64,000 nucleotides of DNA from Schizochytrium sp. TIO01 (lineage: Eukaryota > Sar > Bigyra > Thraustochytrida > Thraustochytriidae), in contig SMSO01000034.1 of assembly GCA_004764695.1 (NCBI GenBank), forward strand, positions 4,658,501 through 4,722,500, written 5' to 3'. A program made the position numbers and the translations under genes. Below are positions 43,259 through 54,577 of this stretch, piece by piece. How positions within the stretch are numbered: the first letter of the stretch is position 1; the number at the start of each line of letters is the position of its first letter. The notes under the pieces were generated by a model. It was not told the origin of the DNA, did no database searches, and saw only the letters and a list, made by a program, of their open reading frames with translations.

Positions 43259-44435
43259 AATAAAATAAAATAAAAAGTTTTGCCATTTTTTTAATCATTA
43301 TCTGTCGCTCATGTGCAGAATGAGAGCCCGAAAAGCTCAAGCTCAGGTTTGCACGAGTGCAATCCATCAGCAGCCTCACAGCGCTGGCAATGCCTGCTGC
43401 GAAACCTGGTCAGACCCTCGGGCAGGCCGTTCCGTCTGCCTGCATGCACGCCTATCGTGCACCAGCGCTTGCTCCAAGTGAGCGGGGTGCCAGCTGTCGT
43501 GCGGCAGAATCGGTGACGTGTGCGATCTGAAGAAGAAGCACTGCGCACCTCTTCGTCCGAACCCACGAGCAAACTCGTGGATCCTTTCTTTGCCTCAGTC
43601 GAGCATCGCTTAGCTTCCTCGCGAGCGCTCGAAGAAAGAAGCGAATGCTGCCGGCTGAGTCCTGGCTGCTAGCTCGAATCTCTCTGTGAAAAGCGAAAAG
43701 CAAGAGGGTTTCTTCCACTCCGAAGAAGCCCCTGCGTAGTGCTTGCTCCTCGAGGCACAAGTTACAGGTAAAGCAGCAGCACATGAGCAGGGTCACCGAA
43801 ATCTCGCTCTTCTTACAAGTATGCTCAGGTTTATCGGGTTCGCGAGGGATCTTCACCCGAGGCTATCGATTCGTGGACCCTCCTCGCTTCCTTGTGCAGG
43901 CAGGAGTCGGCATCATCTTCATCACTCGCCACCGACTCCAGCCAAGTCGCGAAGGCGATGCCGGCTGACGGAATCTGTGGCCGCGGCGTGAGGAAGAGCC
44001 CTCACGGTGCAGGACCGAGGCGAGTCTGGGATATTGAGCATCGTGAACGCGGTGGAGATGTGGCTCATGCTTCGTTTGTGGAGAATACAGCAAGCTCACG
44101 ATTCGGGAGATTGCGAATTGGGTTGGGCAATGCGAAGTTTGCTTTGTTTGCTCAGGCGACCGCGGCTTTGCGGGGCATCTCGAGGGCAGAAGATGACCGT
44201 CGGTCGCGCGAATTTGCTGAGCAGCTCAAGCGCCAGAATGCAGCCAACTTCTGTGGGTGGTTCGTAGAAACAAAGGAAACCCGCACAGTCAGCTTCCTGA
44301 CTGGACCATAGTCTGAGCAGCTCGCTCGCCACGGTGCGCGTACCGTGGAAAGTCGGCTAAGAGATGCAGATGCACAATGCACATATTCCATGTACGCTGC
44401 GCCTCGTGCTCAGCTGCGATCATGTCTTCTTCGCT

Positions 44436-44441
<6 letters not shown>

Positions 44442-44467
<26 letters not shown>

Positions 44468-44482
44468 CATACATATATATAT
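44442..44482. repeat. (TA)n microsatellite
   Basis: Thirteen TA copies then an ATACATACATATATAT extension. Confidence 0.9.
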
Positions 44483-46365
44483 TGTATTGCAATCATCGCC
44501 TGAAGCAGGAGGTGGTGCCCGTCTACCCACGGCCTCGCAGCCTCTAAATGATTAGCTAGCTGCCGCCGGGGCTGCCGTAGCTCAACTTTGAGGGCTGTCG
44601 AAGTACTGTTATTCAATTCAAGTTATGAGTTAGTTATGTTATATGTAAATATGTGTTTTGAGCTGAGTTTCTACCCAAGTTGTTAGGAGTAGCTAGCCCC
44701 TGACTCAGCTACGCGATTTTGATAACTCCTTGACGATACCTACATCCAGAGTATGTGCCAAATAGATTCATGGGTGTTTGCATTCATGCGAGCTCTACCC
44801 AAGTCAAAGGATTGGTCGGAGTAGCATTTGACCAGCGAGAGCGGCAAAACCACAGGAAAGCACGTCTTCCAGAAATACTAATGCATTTACATTAATGGCA
44901 TACTAGCCCCCAAGATAGAGTATATTTTTGAGAGAAAGCATTGACGTGGCAGTATCTAAATTATCCTAGAGAGAGCGGTGTTTTGATGTGCCGCATGACA
45001 ATCGAAGAAACAAATTATTAGATGGTGGAAACTCGCCAAAGACTTCGTGGGGGAGTTCTCTCGTCATCGTATATTTTAAAACATTGCTAATAGGTCGTCT
45101 TAGTTCTTTTATAATTATGGCCAACGAAATCTGAATTGTGACATTGAGAAGAAAGGATCGGGTCTCAAATATACTTCGAGGTGTATGACCTTTTCAGCTC
45201 TTCCCTGGCATGTATAATCCTCCAAAACCTATCACAGCGGCATCTCTGGCACAATTTCATTAATCATCTGCACGTCTTCATCAACTGGATAAACCTTCGT
45301 GCCTCTTTTGAGACGTGGTACCTGTGGTTACTTGTGTAGTCTTTTGTCTTTGAGGCGACTAAACACTCCGGCTACGTGGCTTTGCTTTGCTCTTCCCCAA
45401 ACTATGATGGTGTGAGGCAACGAAAGCACGTTCCCGTAAAGCTGCTTCTATTTCTGCAAGGTCTAGCGCAGAAATATGAGTTTGATTTTGATCTCACCAT
45501 CAGATAGGCTACAGATTCCCTTTCCAAATCGAGTGTCGAGCGAGGGTGAGTAGAAGCTAGAGTATGCACACACGCACACACCCTTGTGACATCGCTGTAC
45601 TATTGTAGTAGAAGTAGTAGTAGGGGTAGTAGCAGTATTATGAGGCAGTAGTAAGCACTAGGTATCGTTGTACGGTATTCCACCAAAGCAGTAACTTAGC
45701 ATACTAATACACACTCTTGTGCGACCAAGTGAGCATTACAAATAATGAGAGAGAAAGAGAGCAAGCAAGTAAAAAAGGTAGTGATCGAAGACTCGATCAA
45801 ACGCAGATTGGGCCCGCGTCGAGGCCCTTGCTCTAAGGAAGATTGCTCTAGCGACAGGTCAGGGGGTCGCTGGACTCTGGTGGGCCCTTGCTTTGACCTG
45901 GGTCTGAGTGAGGAAGTGTATCTCAGCTAGGTGCGGCGGAAACGGCGGCTGACGTGGCCTCAGATTCGTTCGTTCGATTGTTGTTTATTTGTTTGTCCAC
46001 TTCCTTTCTTTCCTGGTTTCTTACCGTCGACCTTTCTGCCAACCTTAAACATCTTGACTCTGCGGCATTACATTGGATATTGGACCTTGGAGAAGAACGC
46101 AAAGGTCTCGTCAAGAAATCTGCAAGCTGTACAGTGGTGTATCTTGGGCAGGTAACGTTCGCAACAACCTTGTCCCGAATTACAAAAGATAGTGCAGCAA
46201 GGTATCTTTACCGCGCTCATTAAAAAAAAAGGAATTCTTTAGCTGGTGTGGACCTTTGACAACGTGGCCAATTTCGCTCGTAGACCCCGAAACCCAATAC
46301 CAAGTTCATCTTTGTGAAGAAAATACAAGCTCACGCAAGATATTGGAAACGGAATAGTTGGCACG

Positions 46366-49300
46366 ATGGACGGCGCACAGATCCTGAACTGCGTGCGCAG
46401 TGAAATTCACAATGTACTATCCACAATGAGACGCAACGGAAGGTGGGCTAGCGAAGAGAGATTTATGCGTGAGATCCCAAGCGATTTTGAGAATCCAATG
46501 ATTCGCTCATTACGCACCTTGCACGATTACCTGCAACCTTTTGACGATATCAGCGACGTGGATGCGGTTGCTTACCTGAAGCCATTTCTAGATGTAGTAG
46601 CTTTTCCAAATACAAACGGTGCAATGACTGGCCGTGCGCTCTCAAGCGTAAACAAGTTCTTGCTTTATGGCGCAGTGACAAAAGAGTCGCCACGGGGCCG
46701 CGAGGCTATCAACCTGGCCGTGGCAAGTGTTGTTGAATGCAAGTTCGAAGCAACTAATTCGTACAGCGATGAAGTAGTTCTCATGCAGCTCTTGGAGGTT
46801 CTTGTAAATCTTCTAAGATGTCAAGCAGGAAGTTATATTAGTGACCTTAATGTCTGGAAAATGGTGGAAACTTGTTACCGACTTAAGAACGAGAGCGGTA
46901 CAAGTCAGTTGCTTCGAAGTACGGCAGCTAACAGCCTTACTCACCTTGTATTGACGCTATTTTCAAGATCTTCAGAACTCATCACGGTCGAAGCCGTGAC
47001 AGAAATGGAGCAGCGCATGAAATCCTTTTCAGGAACTCGAGAAGAGTACTTGGAGGATATTTTACGTTCCGGTCGTGCTCGTCGAAGAAGCGAAACTGGC
47101 GAGGAGTTCTTTGATGACGACGTTTCAGATGAAAATGAAGATAATGCCATAGCAAGTACAACTGACGGGGAGGGAGAAGACTTTGATGACGTCGATGAAG
47201 ATGGTGAAGCTGGGAGCGAGGATGACGACGGCGATGCCGACACAACTGCGACCCAAAGTCTTGGTCAAAGGCCAAGTGAAGAAGATCTCAATGACGCAAA
47301 GGCCAGCGGGGTGGTCTCTGCAAATGTACAGTCCGCAAAACCACGACCTGGGCGCTCCTCGTCGAGAGGAGGTCGTGAAGTGGTATTGTCTGCTATCCCG
47401 ACGAGCGCCACTGGCGACTATGACTCCACCCTCTCAATGCAAGCAGAACGTTCAGGTCAACTTTCACCTCTTGCGGCATCTGCTCGGGGCTCATATGTGG
47501 AGCATTCGCCATCTCAAACGCCACCATTAGAGGCTATGGTACACTTGCAACGGCCTGGGTCTCGTGGTTTGGACAAAGAGGACCCTGATGAGGTGCTCTA
47601 CAGAATGTTACAGCCCATTCGCTTCGGCAATTCGTCTTCGGCCCCGGCACGATCCCCAACAACACCATTGCAGATCAACGGATCTGCAGATTCCTATGGA
47701 TTGGCTGTGCTTGTAAAAGTACTTGACTTCTTAGCACAATTAATGGATCCATTGTATAACAGTGAGTCGGCGCGTGTCTTTGCTCTACAACTTATTAATA
47801 TTGTTCTAGAGAGTGGCGGCGAAACGTTGGCAATTTCTTCGCCTCCGATTGAATCTTCACCTATTATTTCAGTATTGCAAGGGGATATGTGCAAGCATTT
47901 GTTACAAAATTCACAGTCTGGAGATCTTTCTGTTTTGTCACTCACATTGCGTGTAATCTTTAATCTCTTCAATGCCATGAAGGGTCATCTCAAGGTACAA
48001 CTCGAGGTGTTTTTAACCAGCGTACATTTGAGAATTGCGGAGTCCCCATCTGCTACCTATGAGCGTAAGGAGCTTGCGCTGGAGTCTTTGCTAGACTTCT
48101 GTCGCGAACCAGCTCTTATGCTTGACCTGTACACGAACTATGATTGCGACTTTCGTTGCACCAACTTATTTGAGACCTTATGCAAGTGCTTGTGTCGATG
48201 CTCTATCCCAGTTCATATTTTGGCAAGCAACTCAAGAATAGCTTATATTACCGGTCTTGACACCGATGAAGATATGGGTCCAGAATCCGCTGTGATTTCT
48301 GCGGAGGAATTTGCGTCAAGTTTAGACTCTATTATGGAACTAGGTAATCATTTGGACCCAGACGATGACAGCACCGGCATCACAGTTCTTGAGTGTAACT
48401 CGCTGGAGGGTGTCTTAGCTGTCATTGATTCTATTGCGCGCCGGTGTGTGGATGCTCCATCAGAAGAGGCCATTGTGAGTGCAGCTGAGCGGGAGCGCGA
48501 AAGGCAGGCATCACCAGTGGACTGGTCTAGTTTTCTCGATAGCGATGCCGGTGGTGCAGGGGAGGATTTGCAGTGGCTTGCAAATGCCCGCGAGCGTCGA
48601 GCTGAAATGCTTCGCGAGCGCAAGCAAATGAAGCGACGACTAATGCTCGCTGCCCGTCAGTTCAATAAGAAGCCAAACAAGATGTACTGGCTTGAGTATG
48701 CTCAAGATTTGGGTATCTTACCAACCCCTGTCATGCCAAAGGATGTCGCTGCATTCTTCCTCAACACCCCAGGTCTCGACAAGGCTGCTGTAGGCGAATA
48801 TCTTTCTGAAGATCCTAGCTACAAGCCTTTCAACCATGAGGTCATGCAAGCTTACCTTGCTAGCTTCAGCTTTGCAGGTGTGCGTATTGATCGTGCTTTG
48901 CGTATGTTTCTCGCAAGCTTCCGCCTTCCTGGAGAAGCGCAGCGTGTTGATCGAGTTATGGAAGCATTTGGAAAACACCTCTATGCACAGAACATTGTTT
49001 CCCTCGAGGAAGATGGGGAGCATAATGAAAGTAAATCTTTGGGTGAGGATGCAGATGCGCGGGGCGTGTTCAAGTCTGCTGACGCAGCATTCATCTTTGC
49101 TTTCTCAATCATCATGCTCCACACTGACTTGCACAACCCGGTGATTGCTCCTGAAAAGAAGATGAAATTGCAAGAGTTTATCCGGAACAATCGCAACATT
49201 AATGCTGGAGAAAACCTGCCTGAGTCTCTCCTGGTGAACGTTTACGAGGCAATTCGTGATGAGGAAATGCGCATGCTGTATGACCCACACTCCCATTCGT

Positions 49301-52191
49301 CAACCTTACATTTAGATGCAGGAGGTAACAACAGCAGCAATAGCACTGCAGGTCCACGGAACTCGTTGACTGCTGGAGGCACAACGTGGGATACTGTTCT
49401 ACGCCATTCCCAAGTAGTTGACAAAGCCTTATTCACTCCGCGTGGATTAGGTCGCCTTGGCCTCCTCAGGGCTGGGGTTCACGAGCGAGACATGTACATG
49501 ATCCTTTTTGATTCGTCTATGCAGGCAATCTCAGTTATGTTTGAAATGACGCGAGATGGTAAAATGGCAGCACGAGCACTTGAAGGATTCCGTAACCTCG
49601 GCAAAATTGCTGTTTTCTTTGGTCTCTCTGACCACTACAATCGTATTATGATTACCCTTTGCAAATACTTTGTTCGATTTTTCCCCGCGCTTCAGGAGGG
49701 TGCACAGACCCAGCTTGACCTCGATGGGCTCGAGGCACTCCGGGATGCAACCGTCTACTCGACTCAGGGAAGCCGCAAACGACACAAGCTGGCTGCTTCA
49801 CTTGCCAAAGCTGAACGCTATGCAGCTTATCCTGCGTGTCGTGCACTGCTCACGTTTCGCGCTCTTTTGTCTTTAACAAAGCAGTATGGTAACTTGATGC
49901 GTGAGTCTTGGCGGAATTTCGTCCAAACGTTACTTGTCTTACACGAGCTAGATATGCTACCATCATCTTTCGTTGAGGTGGATGATGTCGTGGACCAGCA
50001 TGGGCAGCGTCTACCTACAAGCGCATCTTTGCTAGCCCCGAGGAGCGAACCCAACAGCGCCAGCTCTGGGGAGCGCTCGCGAAGTTCTGGGGGGCACCAT
50101 GGCCATCACAGCTTACAACAGCAGCGGCAGCAGCAGCAGCAATCTAACAATATCCATACTGAATCTCGAGGTGGTTTCTTCAGTGCTCTGACTTCACTTA
50201 TTTGGTCTGAAGACGATGCTGTAGATGAAAGGTTTCTGGAATGTCGTGAACTCGTGCGAGAAACCCTTACGGCTTGCCGCTTGAGCACGGTGTTTTCCAA
50301 GTCAAAGGGGCTTTCGCAGACCTCCTTGTTGCTTCTTATTGATGCCTTGCTTGTGCCCTTGGAGGACCCGAGTTTGAGCGAGGAAGCAGCTCTTGCAGCT
50401 GGTATTGGACTGGATGAATCAGAATCTTCATTCGAACAAAACACCATTTTGTGTGTTGAACTTCTGACGGAGGTCGGTTTGGCGAATAAAGACTCTATTG
50501 CTGTTTTCTGGCCGCTCTTGCATCGTGCTTACCGCCAGGTTTTAGTAAACGCCGGTGCTCTTGTAGAAGGTGACGACGAAGTTACTGCCAATTGGTCAAC
50601 TCCTGAGCCATTGCGCCCACGCCCGCAACGTGTACGTCGTGCCGGACAATGTTCGTTGTTTGTTGTCGAGCGTGTTGTTGTAAACTTGCTGCGTATTAGC
50701 GTCCAGGTTCTTGATAAGCCCGAAATGATGCCCTACCTTCTTTCTGCGTTGAGCTGGCTTGGGGATTTTTCTGATGACCTCTGTGAGCCTCTTGCTGCTC
50801 GGATTGGCTCTGGTTTATCAACAGTCTTAAGGTTCCACGCTGGAAATGTTCGCGAGGCCCAAGACTGGCGTATCGTGTGTCGGCTTCTTGACAGATTCGC
50901 TCATTTCCATGACTCTGTAGATGATACTTGGGGAATTGTGGAGACCCTGGTGCGGAGTGGGCATGTAACTCGCATCAACATGAATGCAATCGTTGACACC
51001 ATCTGCCTTTTTATTCGTAATGATGATCGAGCAGCTCTCCCTAACGTGGAGCCTGCAACTACGGCTTCCACACGCGCTGCTGAGGCGGTAAACCTGATTT
51101 ATGAGATCTCACAGCAAGTTTATTCTAGGGACCCCGATTTCTGCGACGAGAGACCTAGTAACTCAGAGTCAACGCCAAATTCAGGGAATACCTCCAAACC
51201 TGTGATTGCAGCTTCTCCAGCAGGAGTTTCTAGTAGAGAAATCCAAGAGGACCTGCATCGAGTGGGTAAAGAAGAGCTGAACCGCACGATGGCTCCGTCG
51301 TTTTCCTCAACGGCGAGTGGATCAGACTTGGAGGACTTTGCTACAAGTCCATTGCACAAAACAGTGAATGGCAGCTATGTAGTGGAGGGTCCTGACGCAT
51401 CGCTTCTACCGAACCGAGACCAGTGCTGGATGCTACTGGTTTTGCAACTACGCTATTGGTTTGGGGACAAACGGGTCGAAGTTGCTGCAGCTGCTACACG
51501 GGGTCTACAATCCTCGTTGTGGTCCCCACCTGAGAAGATTACACCTCGTCGGTGGCCCGAGATCTTTAGCAAGATCTTGTTCCCTCTGGTGGAGGATACA
51601 ACTCGCGAGGGGTGCAGTGAACAGCTAAGTATTCGTGCTATCAATCTTCTTATGCGGACTTTCCTTCACAATGTCGGTCTACTGAGTCAAACACCTGACT
51701 TTCACATGCTTTGGTTACGTACGGTCACTATCATGAGCAAGGCACTTACTCGTACCGAGAATATTCGTGAGAGCACACTAGAAAGCTTGCGGAACCTTAT
51801 CATGGTAATGCAAGCTGAAGACCTTTTTGCCAAGGTGTCAGAACAGGCTGGGGAGAACATGTGGGAGCTTACCTGGTCTGTAATTGAGTCCCAAGCACCA
51901 GGCGTCCGAGAGCTCATTGAAGAGTCTCTTGCAGCGTTCCATGATGTGGAAAATTACCACACTACAGGGGCGCAGGGGGGAACTCATGAGCCAACTGCTG
52001 AAGGTCATCCTAGCAAGACTGTGCCAACGGGGCAAGCGGTGCCTGCACATACACAATACCTCCAGCAAGCAGTCCAACCTGAATTCTCTCTACAACAAAC
52101 TAGATCGCATTCGATTGATGCCCAAGATGAGACAAACTCTGAGAATGAGCAATATGAGTATGAAGAGGGCACATCTCTCCAAGTTGTGTGA
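46366..52191 (+). CDS. GBF1: GBF1/GEA/GNOM-type Arf guanine-nucleotide exchange factor (Sec7 domain)
   Basis: 1941 aa, intronless; ATG in context GCACGATGG. It loads GTP on Arf at the cis-Golgi/ERGIC to recruit COPI. The N-terminal DCB region (1-210) matches GBF1 closely (GRWASE, FLRPFLEV-like YLKPFLDVV, ALSSVNKFLLYG, SDEVVLMQLLEVL). An acidic linker lies at about 240-300. HUS follows, with a perfect HUS box NYDCD at about 591-595. The Sec7 domain is about 770-972 with the catalytic FRLPGEAQ loop (Glu857) and IIMLHTDLHNP. Downstream HDS helices run to about 1810, and the tail is polar and disordered. A Ser/Gly/His/Gln-rich insert sits near 1220-1265. The GBF1 subfamily rather than BIG is chosen on the DCB match and the domain order. 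Gene symbol by family, orthology not tested. Confidence 0.94.
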   Translation: MDGAQILNCVRSEIHNVLSTMRRNGRWASEERFMREIPSDFENPMIRSLRTLHDYLQPFDDISDVDAVAYLKPFLDVVAFPNTNGAMTGRALSSVNKFLLYGAVTKESPRGREAINLAVASVVECKFEATNSYSDEVVLMQLLEVLVNLLRCQAGSYISDLNVWKMVETCYRLKNESGTSQLLRSTAANSLTHLVLTLFSRSSELITVEAVTEMEQRMKSFSGTREEYLEDILRSGRARRRSETGEEFFDDDVSDENEDNAIASTTDGEGEDFDDVDEDGEAGSEDDDGDADTTATQSLGQRPSEEDLNDAKASGVVSANVQSAKPRPGRSSSRGGREVVLSAIPTSATGDYDSTLSMQAERSGQLSPLAASARGSYVEHSPSQTPPLEAMVHLQRPGSRGLDKEDPDEVLYRMLQPIRFGNSSSAPARSPTTPLQINGSADSYGLAVLVKVLDFLAQLMDPLYNSESARVFALQLINIVLESGGETLAISSPPIESSPIISVLQGDMCKHLLQNSQSGDLSVLSLTLRVIFNLFNAMKGHLKVQLEVFLTSVHLRIAESPSATYERKELALESLLDFCREPALMLDLYTNYDCDFRCTNLFETLCKCLCRCSIPVHILASNSRIAYITGLDTDEDMGPESAVISAEEFASSLDSIMELGNHLDPDDDSTGITVLECNSLEGVLAVIDSIARRCVDAPSEEAIVSAAERERERQASPVDWSSFLDSDAGGAGEDLQWLANARERRAEMLRERKQMKRRLMLAARQFNKKPNKMYWLEYAQDLGILPTPVMPKDVAAFFLNTPGLDKAAVGEYLSEDPSYKPFNHEVMQAYLASFSFAGVRIDRALRMFLASFRLPGEAQRVDRVMEAFGKHLYAQNIVSLEEDGEHNESKSLGEDADARGVFKSADAAFIFAFSIIMLHTDLHNPVIAPEKKMKLQEFIRNNRNINAGENLPESLLVNVYEAIRDEEMRMLYDPHSHSSTLHLDAGGNNSSNSTAGPRNSLTAGGTTWDTVLRHSQVVDKALFTPRGLGRLGLLRAGVHERDMYMILFDSSMQAISVMFEMTRDGKMAARALEGFRNLGKIAVFFGLSDHYNRIMITLCKYFVRFFPALQEGAQTQLDLDGLEALRDATVYSTQGSRKRHKLAASLAKAERYAAYPACRALLTFRALLSLTKQYGNLMRESWRNFVQTLLVLHELDMLPSSFVEVDDVVDQHGQRLPTSASLLAPRSEPNSASSGERSRSSGGHHGHHSLQQQRQQQQQSNNIHTESRGGFFSALTSLIWSEDDAVDERFLECRELVRETLTACRLSTVFSKSKGLSQTSLLLLIDALLVPLEDPSLSEEAALAAGIGLDESESSFEQNTILCVELLTEVGLANKDSIAVFWPLLHRAYRQVLVNAGALVEGDDEVTANWSTPEPLRPRPQRVRRAGQCSLFVVERVVVNLLRISVQVLDKPEMMPYLLSALSWLGDFSDDLCEPLAARIGSGLSTVLRFHAGNVREAQDWRIVCRLLDRFAHFHDSVDDTWGIVETLVRSGHVTRINMNAIVDTICLFIRNDDRAALPNVEPATTASTRAAEAVNLIYEISQQVYSRDPDFCDERPSNSESTPNSGNTSKPVIAASPAGVSSREIQEDLHRVGKEELNRTMAPSFSSTASGSDLEDFATSPLHKTVNGSYVVEGPDASLLPNRDQCWMLLVLQLRYWFGDKRVEVAAAATRGLQSSLWSPPEKITPRRWPEIFSKILFPLVEDTTREGCSEQLSIRAINLLMRTFLHNVGLLSQTPDFHMLWLRTVTIMSKALTRTENIRESTLESLRNLIMVMQAEDLFAKVSEQAGENMWELTWSVIESQAPGVRELIEESLAAFHDVENYHTTGAQGGTHEPTAEGHPSKTVPTGQAVPAHTQYLQQAVQPEFSLQQTRSHSIDAQDETNSENEQYEYEEGTSLQVV

Positions 52192-52667
52192 TGAAAAAAC
52201 TTTGATAGGATTTAATAAGCATAACCAGACATGATAAATAACCATGTTTTTGCGTTTCGTTAGGTGATTTTTAGTACAATCCTCAAAGCAACAAAAAGTT
52301 TGCTGTCTTATTTGCTATTATCACACATCTAATGACAAGGACATGGAAGAAAATGCTCTTTTTGCTGCCCTTTCTTCTAAATGATTTTTTATTATTATAA
52401 TGATGTGCTCTTGGTTTGTTATCCTAAATCACTTTGCATTTACTGCCTACTGCCCTTATTGATACAAGGGGACTCGTTCTGTACAGAAGAATTGATCTGG
52501 TTCAGGCCAGGGTAATATCATGGCAGTCAATCAATAGTGTTCCCCGCTTATTGATTCCACGCAGCCTCGATAGCTGCAGCAACTGAATTGATTAATGAGG
52601 TGGAGGATGAGGACAAGAAGATCGCCAAGGCAGAAATAATATAAACTACAGCCCTGAGATTATAATT
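52192..52667. other. 476-bp convergent intergenic region
   Basis: AT-rich sequence between the 3' ends of the GBF1-like and LSm6 genes. No ORF or RNA gene recognised. Confidence 0.6.
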
Positions 52668-53144
52668 TTATGAGGCCGCACTGAGATACAAGACGTTGTT
52701 GCCACGCAAAAAGCACTCGTTGTAATGCTGCTCCTTCTTGCCATCGACAATTTCGTCAGCCTGTTCCAATGCAATGTTCATGTAGCCGTCAAGGCAGCTA
52801 AGGATACCATGGTACTCAACGCCCGAGTTGAGCTTGACTACAACAGGAAGGCCAATAACCTGTAGACACACAACAATAAGATGATATATCATATAATTTC
52901 AACGCGTCAGTTCACATGCCGCATGCATGCGTGTGCTGTCGCACTCTCTCCTGTAATGCCAAGCTCTCGAAGTGACAAAAGGTCTCGAGCTTCGTCGATT
53001 TCCTTCCTTTGTCTCGCTTCATTTCCTCAACTTGGTTGAGGTGGCGTATAACCTTGGCATAGCATATAAACTTACCTGCTTAAGGAAATCCGAGGGCGAG
53101 CGCTTCGTCTGCGGCGCCTCGGCGGCGGCTTCGGTAGTGGACAT
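52668..53144 (-). CDS. LSM6: LSm6, U6 snRNA-associated Sm-like protein (two exons)
   Basis: 86 aa in two exons. Exon 1 (53144-53076) encodes 23 residues ending SPSDFLKQ. The intron (53075-52860, 216 nt) has donor CAG|GTAAGT and acceptor CTACAG, phase 0. Exon 2 (52859-52668) gives the Sm fold: VVVKLNSGVEYHGILSCLDG is Sm motif 1, and FLRGNNVLYLS is Sm motif 2. SDFLKQ, LDGYMNIALEQ and RGNNVLY are hallmarks of LSm6. It works in the LSm2-8 ring on U6 snRNA 3' ends and in LSm1-7 during mRNA decay. The Lys/Arg-rich tail of other LSm6 proteins is missing; this one ends SAAS. It is divergent from the transporter gene. Confidence 0.95.
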
Positions 53145-53653
53145 CTTGGCGGCTGGTGGAGGATTGCGAACTGCCGCCAACTGAGAAAGTCCAAGCGCCG
53201 CTTTGAAATGAAGAAATTACTCTACTTTAGCCCCCTCTTCACAATGACTTATAGTTGCAATTCTTCATTCTATATACTTTTTATACACTAGACTATCCTC
53301 CTTATAACTCACTTGTGAAGTGGCGCTCCGGTGCAAGTCGGTTATAGCTTGAAAATCAACTTCTACAGTATAGTGGGTTATAGAATACTCTATTATAAAA
53401 TAGATAACGTTCTAAATGATAAGGCACTTGCTCTATTTTAGGGCTGGAGTGCCGAGTTGGCGGGGTTGTCAAAGTAGAAAAAAGCGAGGCTGCAAAATCA
53501 GAACCTGGGCAAGTGCAGGTTGTCTTGGAGACGCTATCGCTCCAGGAATCGCTTGCTGACGGTGTTTGGTCTTGGGACACAGCTCAATAAGGGTCGAGGA
53601 CCACAGCTTTGCTGATTGTGTGGGGAGTCCTCGGTCTGCGGTCTTGTAAAAGA
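53145..53653. promoter_or_regulatory. Bidirectional promoter region (LSm6 / nucleotide-sugar transporter)
   Basis: 509 bp separate two divergent start codons. It contains AACGTTCTAAATG at 53406-53418, identical to a 13-mer upstream of MCM4, and an E2F-like TTGGCGGG at about 53457. No TATA position is obvious. Confidence 0.5.
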
Positions 53654-54577
53654 ATGAGGAAGTCAGGCAAGTCTGGTGGCACGCTGTCAACGGCCTATGC
53701 GGTCGTAGGGTACATGGCGTGCTCTGCTGGCATGCTCTTGGTGAATAAACTTGCCGTGCATCACCTTCCGACGCCAGGATTCGTGCTCTTGTGTCAACTC
53801 GCGGCTTCTGCGGTCTTCACATGGGGTGCTGGAAAGTTGGGCTACATTGAGGTTGATCCACTGTCCATGGAAAAGGTCAGACAATTCTGGCTTGTACCTG
53901 TCGCGTTTCTGCTCACTGTCTTTGCAAACATCAAGATCCTGCAGTATTCCAATGTGGAGACCTTCATCACCTTTCGTGCCTCAACGCCCCTCATTATTTC
54001 CGTTTTGGACTGGCTTCTACTGGGCCGGGAACTGCCATCGCGCAAGTCCCTTGTTTGCTTACTTGGCCTCTTGGTGGGCGCATTGCTTTACTTGAACTTT
54101 GAGAAGGGTCAAATGACTGCGAACTCCTACTTTTGGGTTATCGTGTGGTACTGTGTATTTGTGTTTGACCAAATTTTTATCAAGCACGTTACCAACACCG
54201 TGGAAATGACTACTTGGGGCCGTGTATACTACACGAATGCTCTGCCAGTGATCCCACTGTTTTTTATTATGTACTATACCGGGGAATTCGAGAAGCTTTC
54301 CTCTATGGAGCTTGGTTTTGTGTCACAATTCTGGCTGTTCCTAAGTTGCGCGTGCGGAGTGGCCATCTCTTACTATGCATTTCTGTGTCGTGCCGCTGTC
54401 TCTGCAACTTCTTTTACTGTGTTAGGCAACACTTGCAAGGTCATTACTGTTACGCTCAATATCCTAGTATGGGACAACCATGCTACCCCGGAAGGTGTCA
54501 TGTCACTTTTCATGTGCCTTGTGTGCGCATATTTCTACGACCAGGCTCCTATCCGCCAACGAGGTTTGCCAGAATAA
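53654..54577 (+). CDS. Nucleotide-sugar transporter, GONST/GDP-sugar type (drug/metabolite transporter superfamily)
   Basis: 307 aa from the first ATG (53654, MRKSGKSGG); the open frame begins at a TTG 45 nt upstream. About ten hydrophobic helices fill the protein, as in SLC35/TPT transporters, which exchange nucleotide sugar for NMP across the Golgi membrane. Diagnostic stretches are YMACSAGMLLVNK, ETFITFRASTPLIISVLDW and, near the end, FTVLGNTCKVITVTLNILVW followed by DNHAT. These resemble plant GONST3/GDP-fucose-type transporters. The GALNK motif of Vrg4/GONST1 is absent (GNTCK instead), so the sugar cannot be named. Basic N terminus is cytosolic. Probable partner process is Golgi glycosylation. 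Confidence 0.88.
   Translation: MRKSGKSGGTLSTAYAVVGYMACSAGMLLVNKLAVHHLPTPGFVLLCQLAASAVFTWGAGKLGYIEVDPLSMEKVRQFWLVPVAFLLTVFANIKILQYSNVETFITFRASTPLIISVLDWLLLGRELPSRKSLVCLLGLLVGALLYLNFEKGQMTANSYFWVIVWYCVFVFDQIFIKHVTNTVEMTTWGRVYYTNALPVIPLFFIMYYTGEFEKLSSMELGFVSQFWLFLSCACGVAISYYAFLCRAAVSATSFTVLGNTCKVITVTLNILVWDNHATPEGVMSLFMCLVCAYFYDQAPIRQRGLPE

Larger units (their letters stand above)
42727..46365. other. 3.6-kb divergent intergenic region (pgm / GBF1-like)
   Basis: It holds three simple repeats (42774-42854, 43164-43258, 44442-44482), a more GC-rich island at about 43300-44430 with short ORFs but no recognisable protein, and AT-richer DNA to 45700. The last 300 bp before the GBF1-like ATG contain the TAACGTTC word at 46152, also seen near MCM4. 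No tRNA or mobile-element protein found. Confidence 0.55.

Noticed and set aside
43892-44311. 139-aa ORF in the GC-rich island
   Set aside because: Begins at a non-ATG codon, has no recognisable domain; kept only as a low-interest finding.
52668-52892. LSm6 as a single 74-aa exon starting inside the intron
   Set aside because: The upstream residues are intron translation; a clean donor at 53075 joins the SPSDFLKQ exon in frame.
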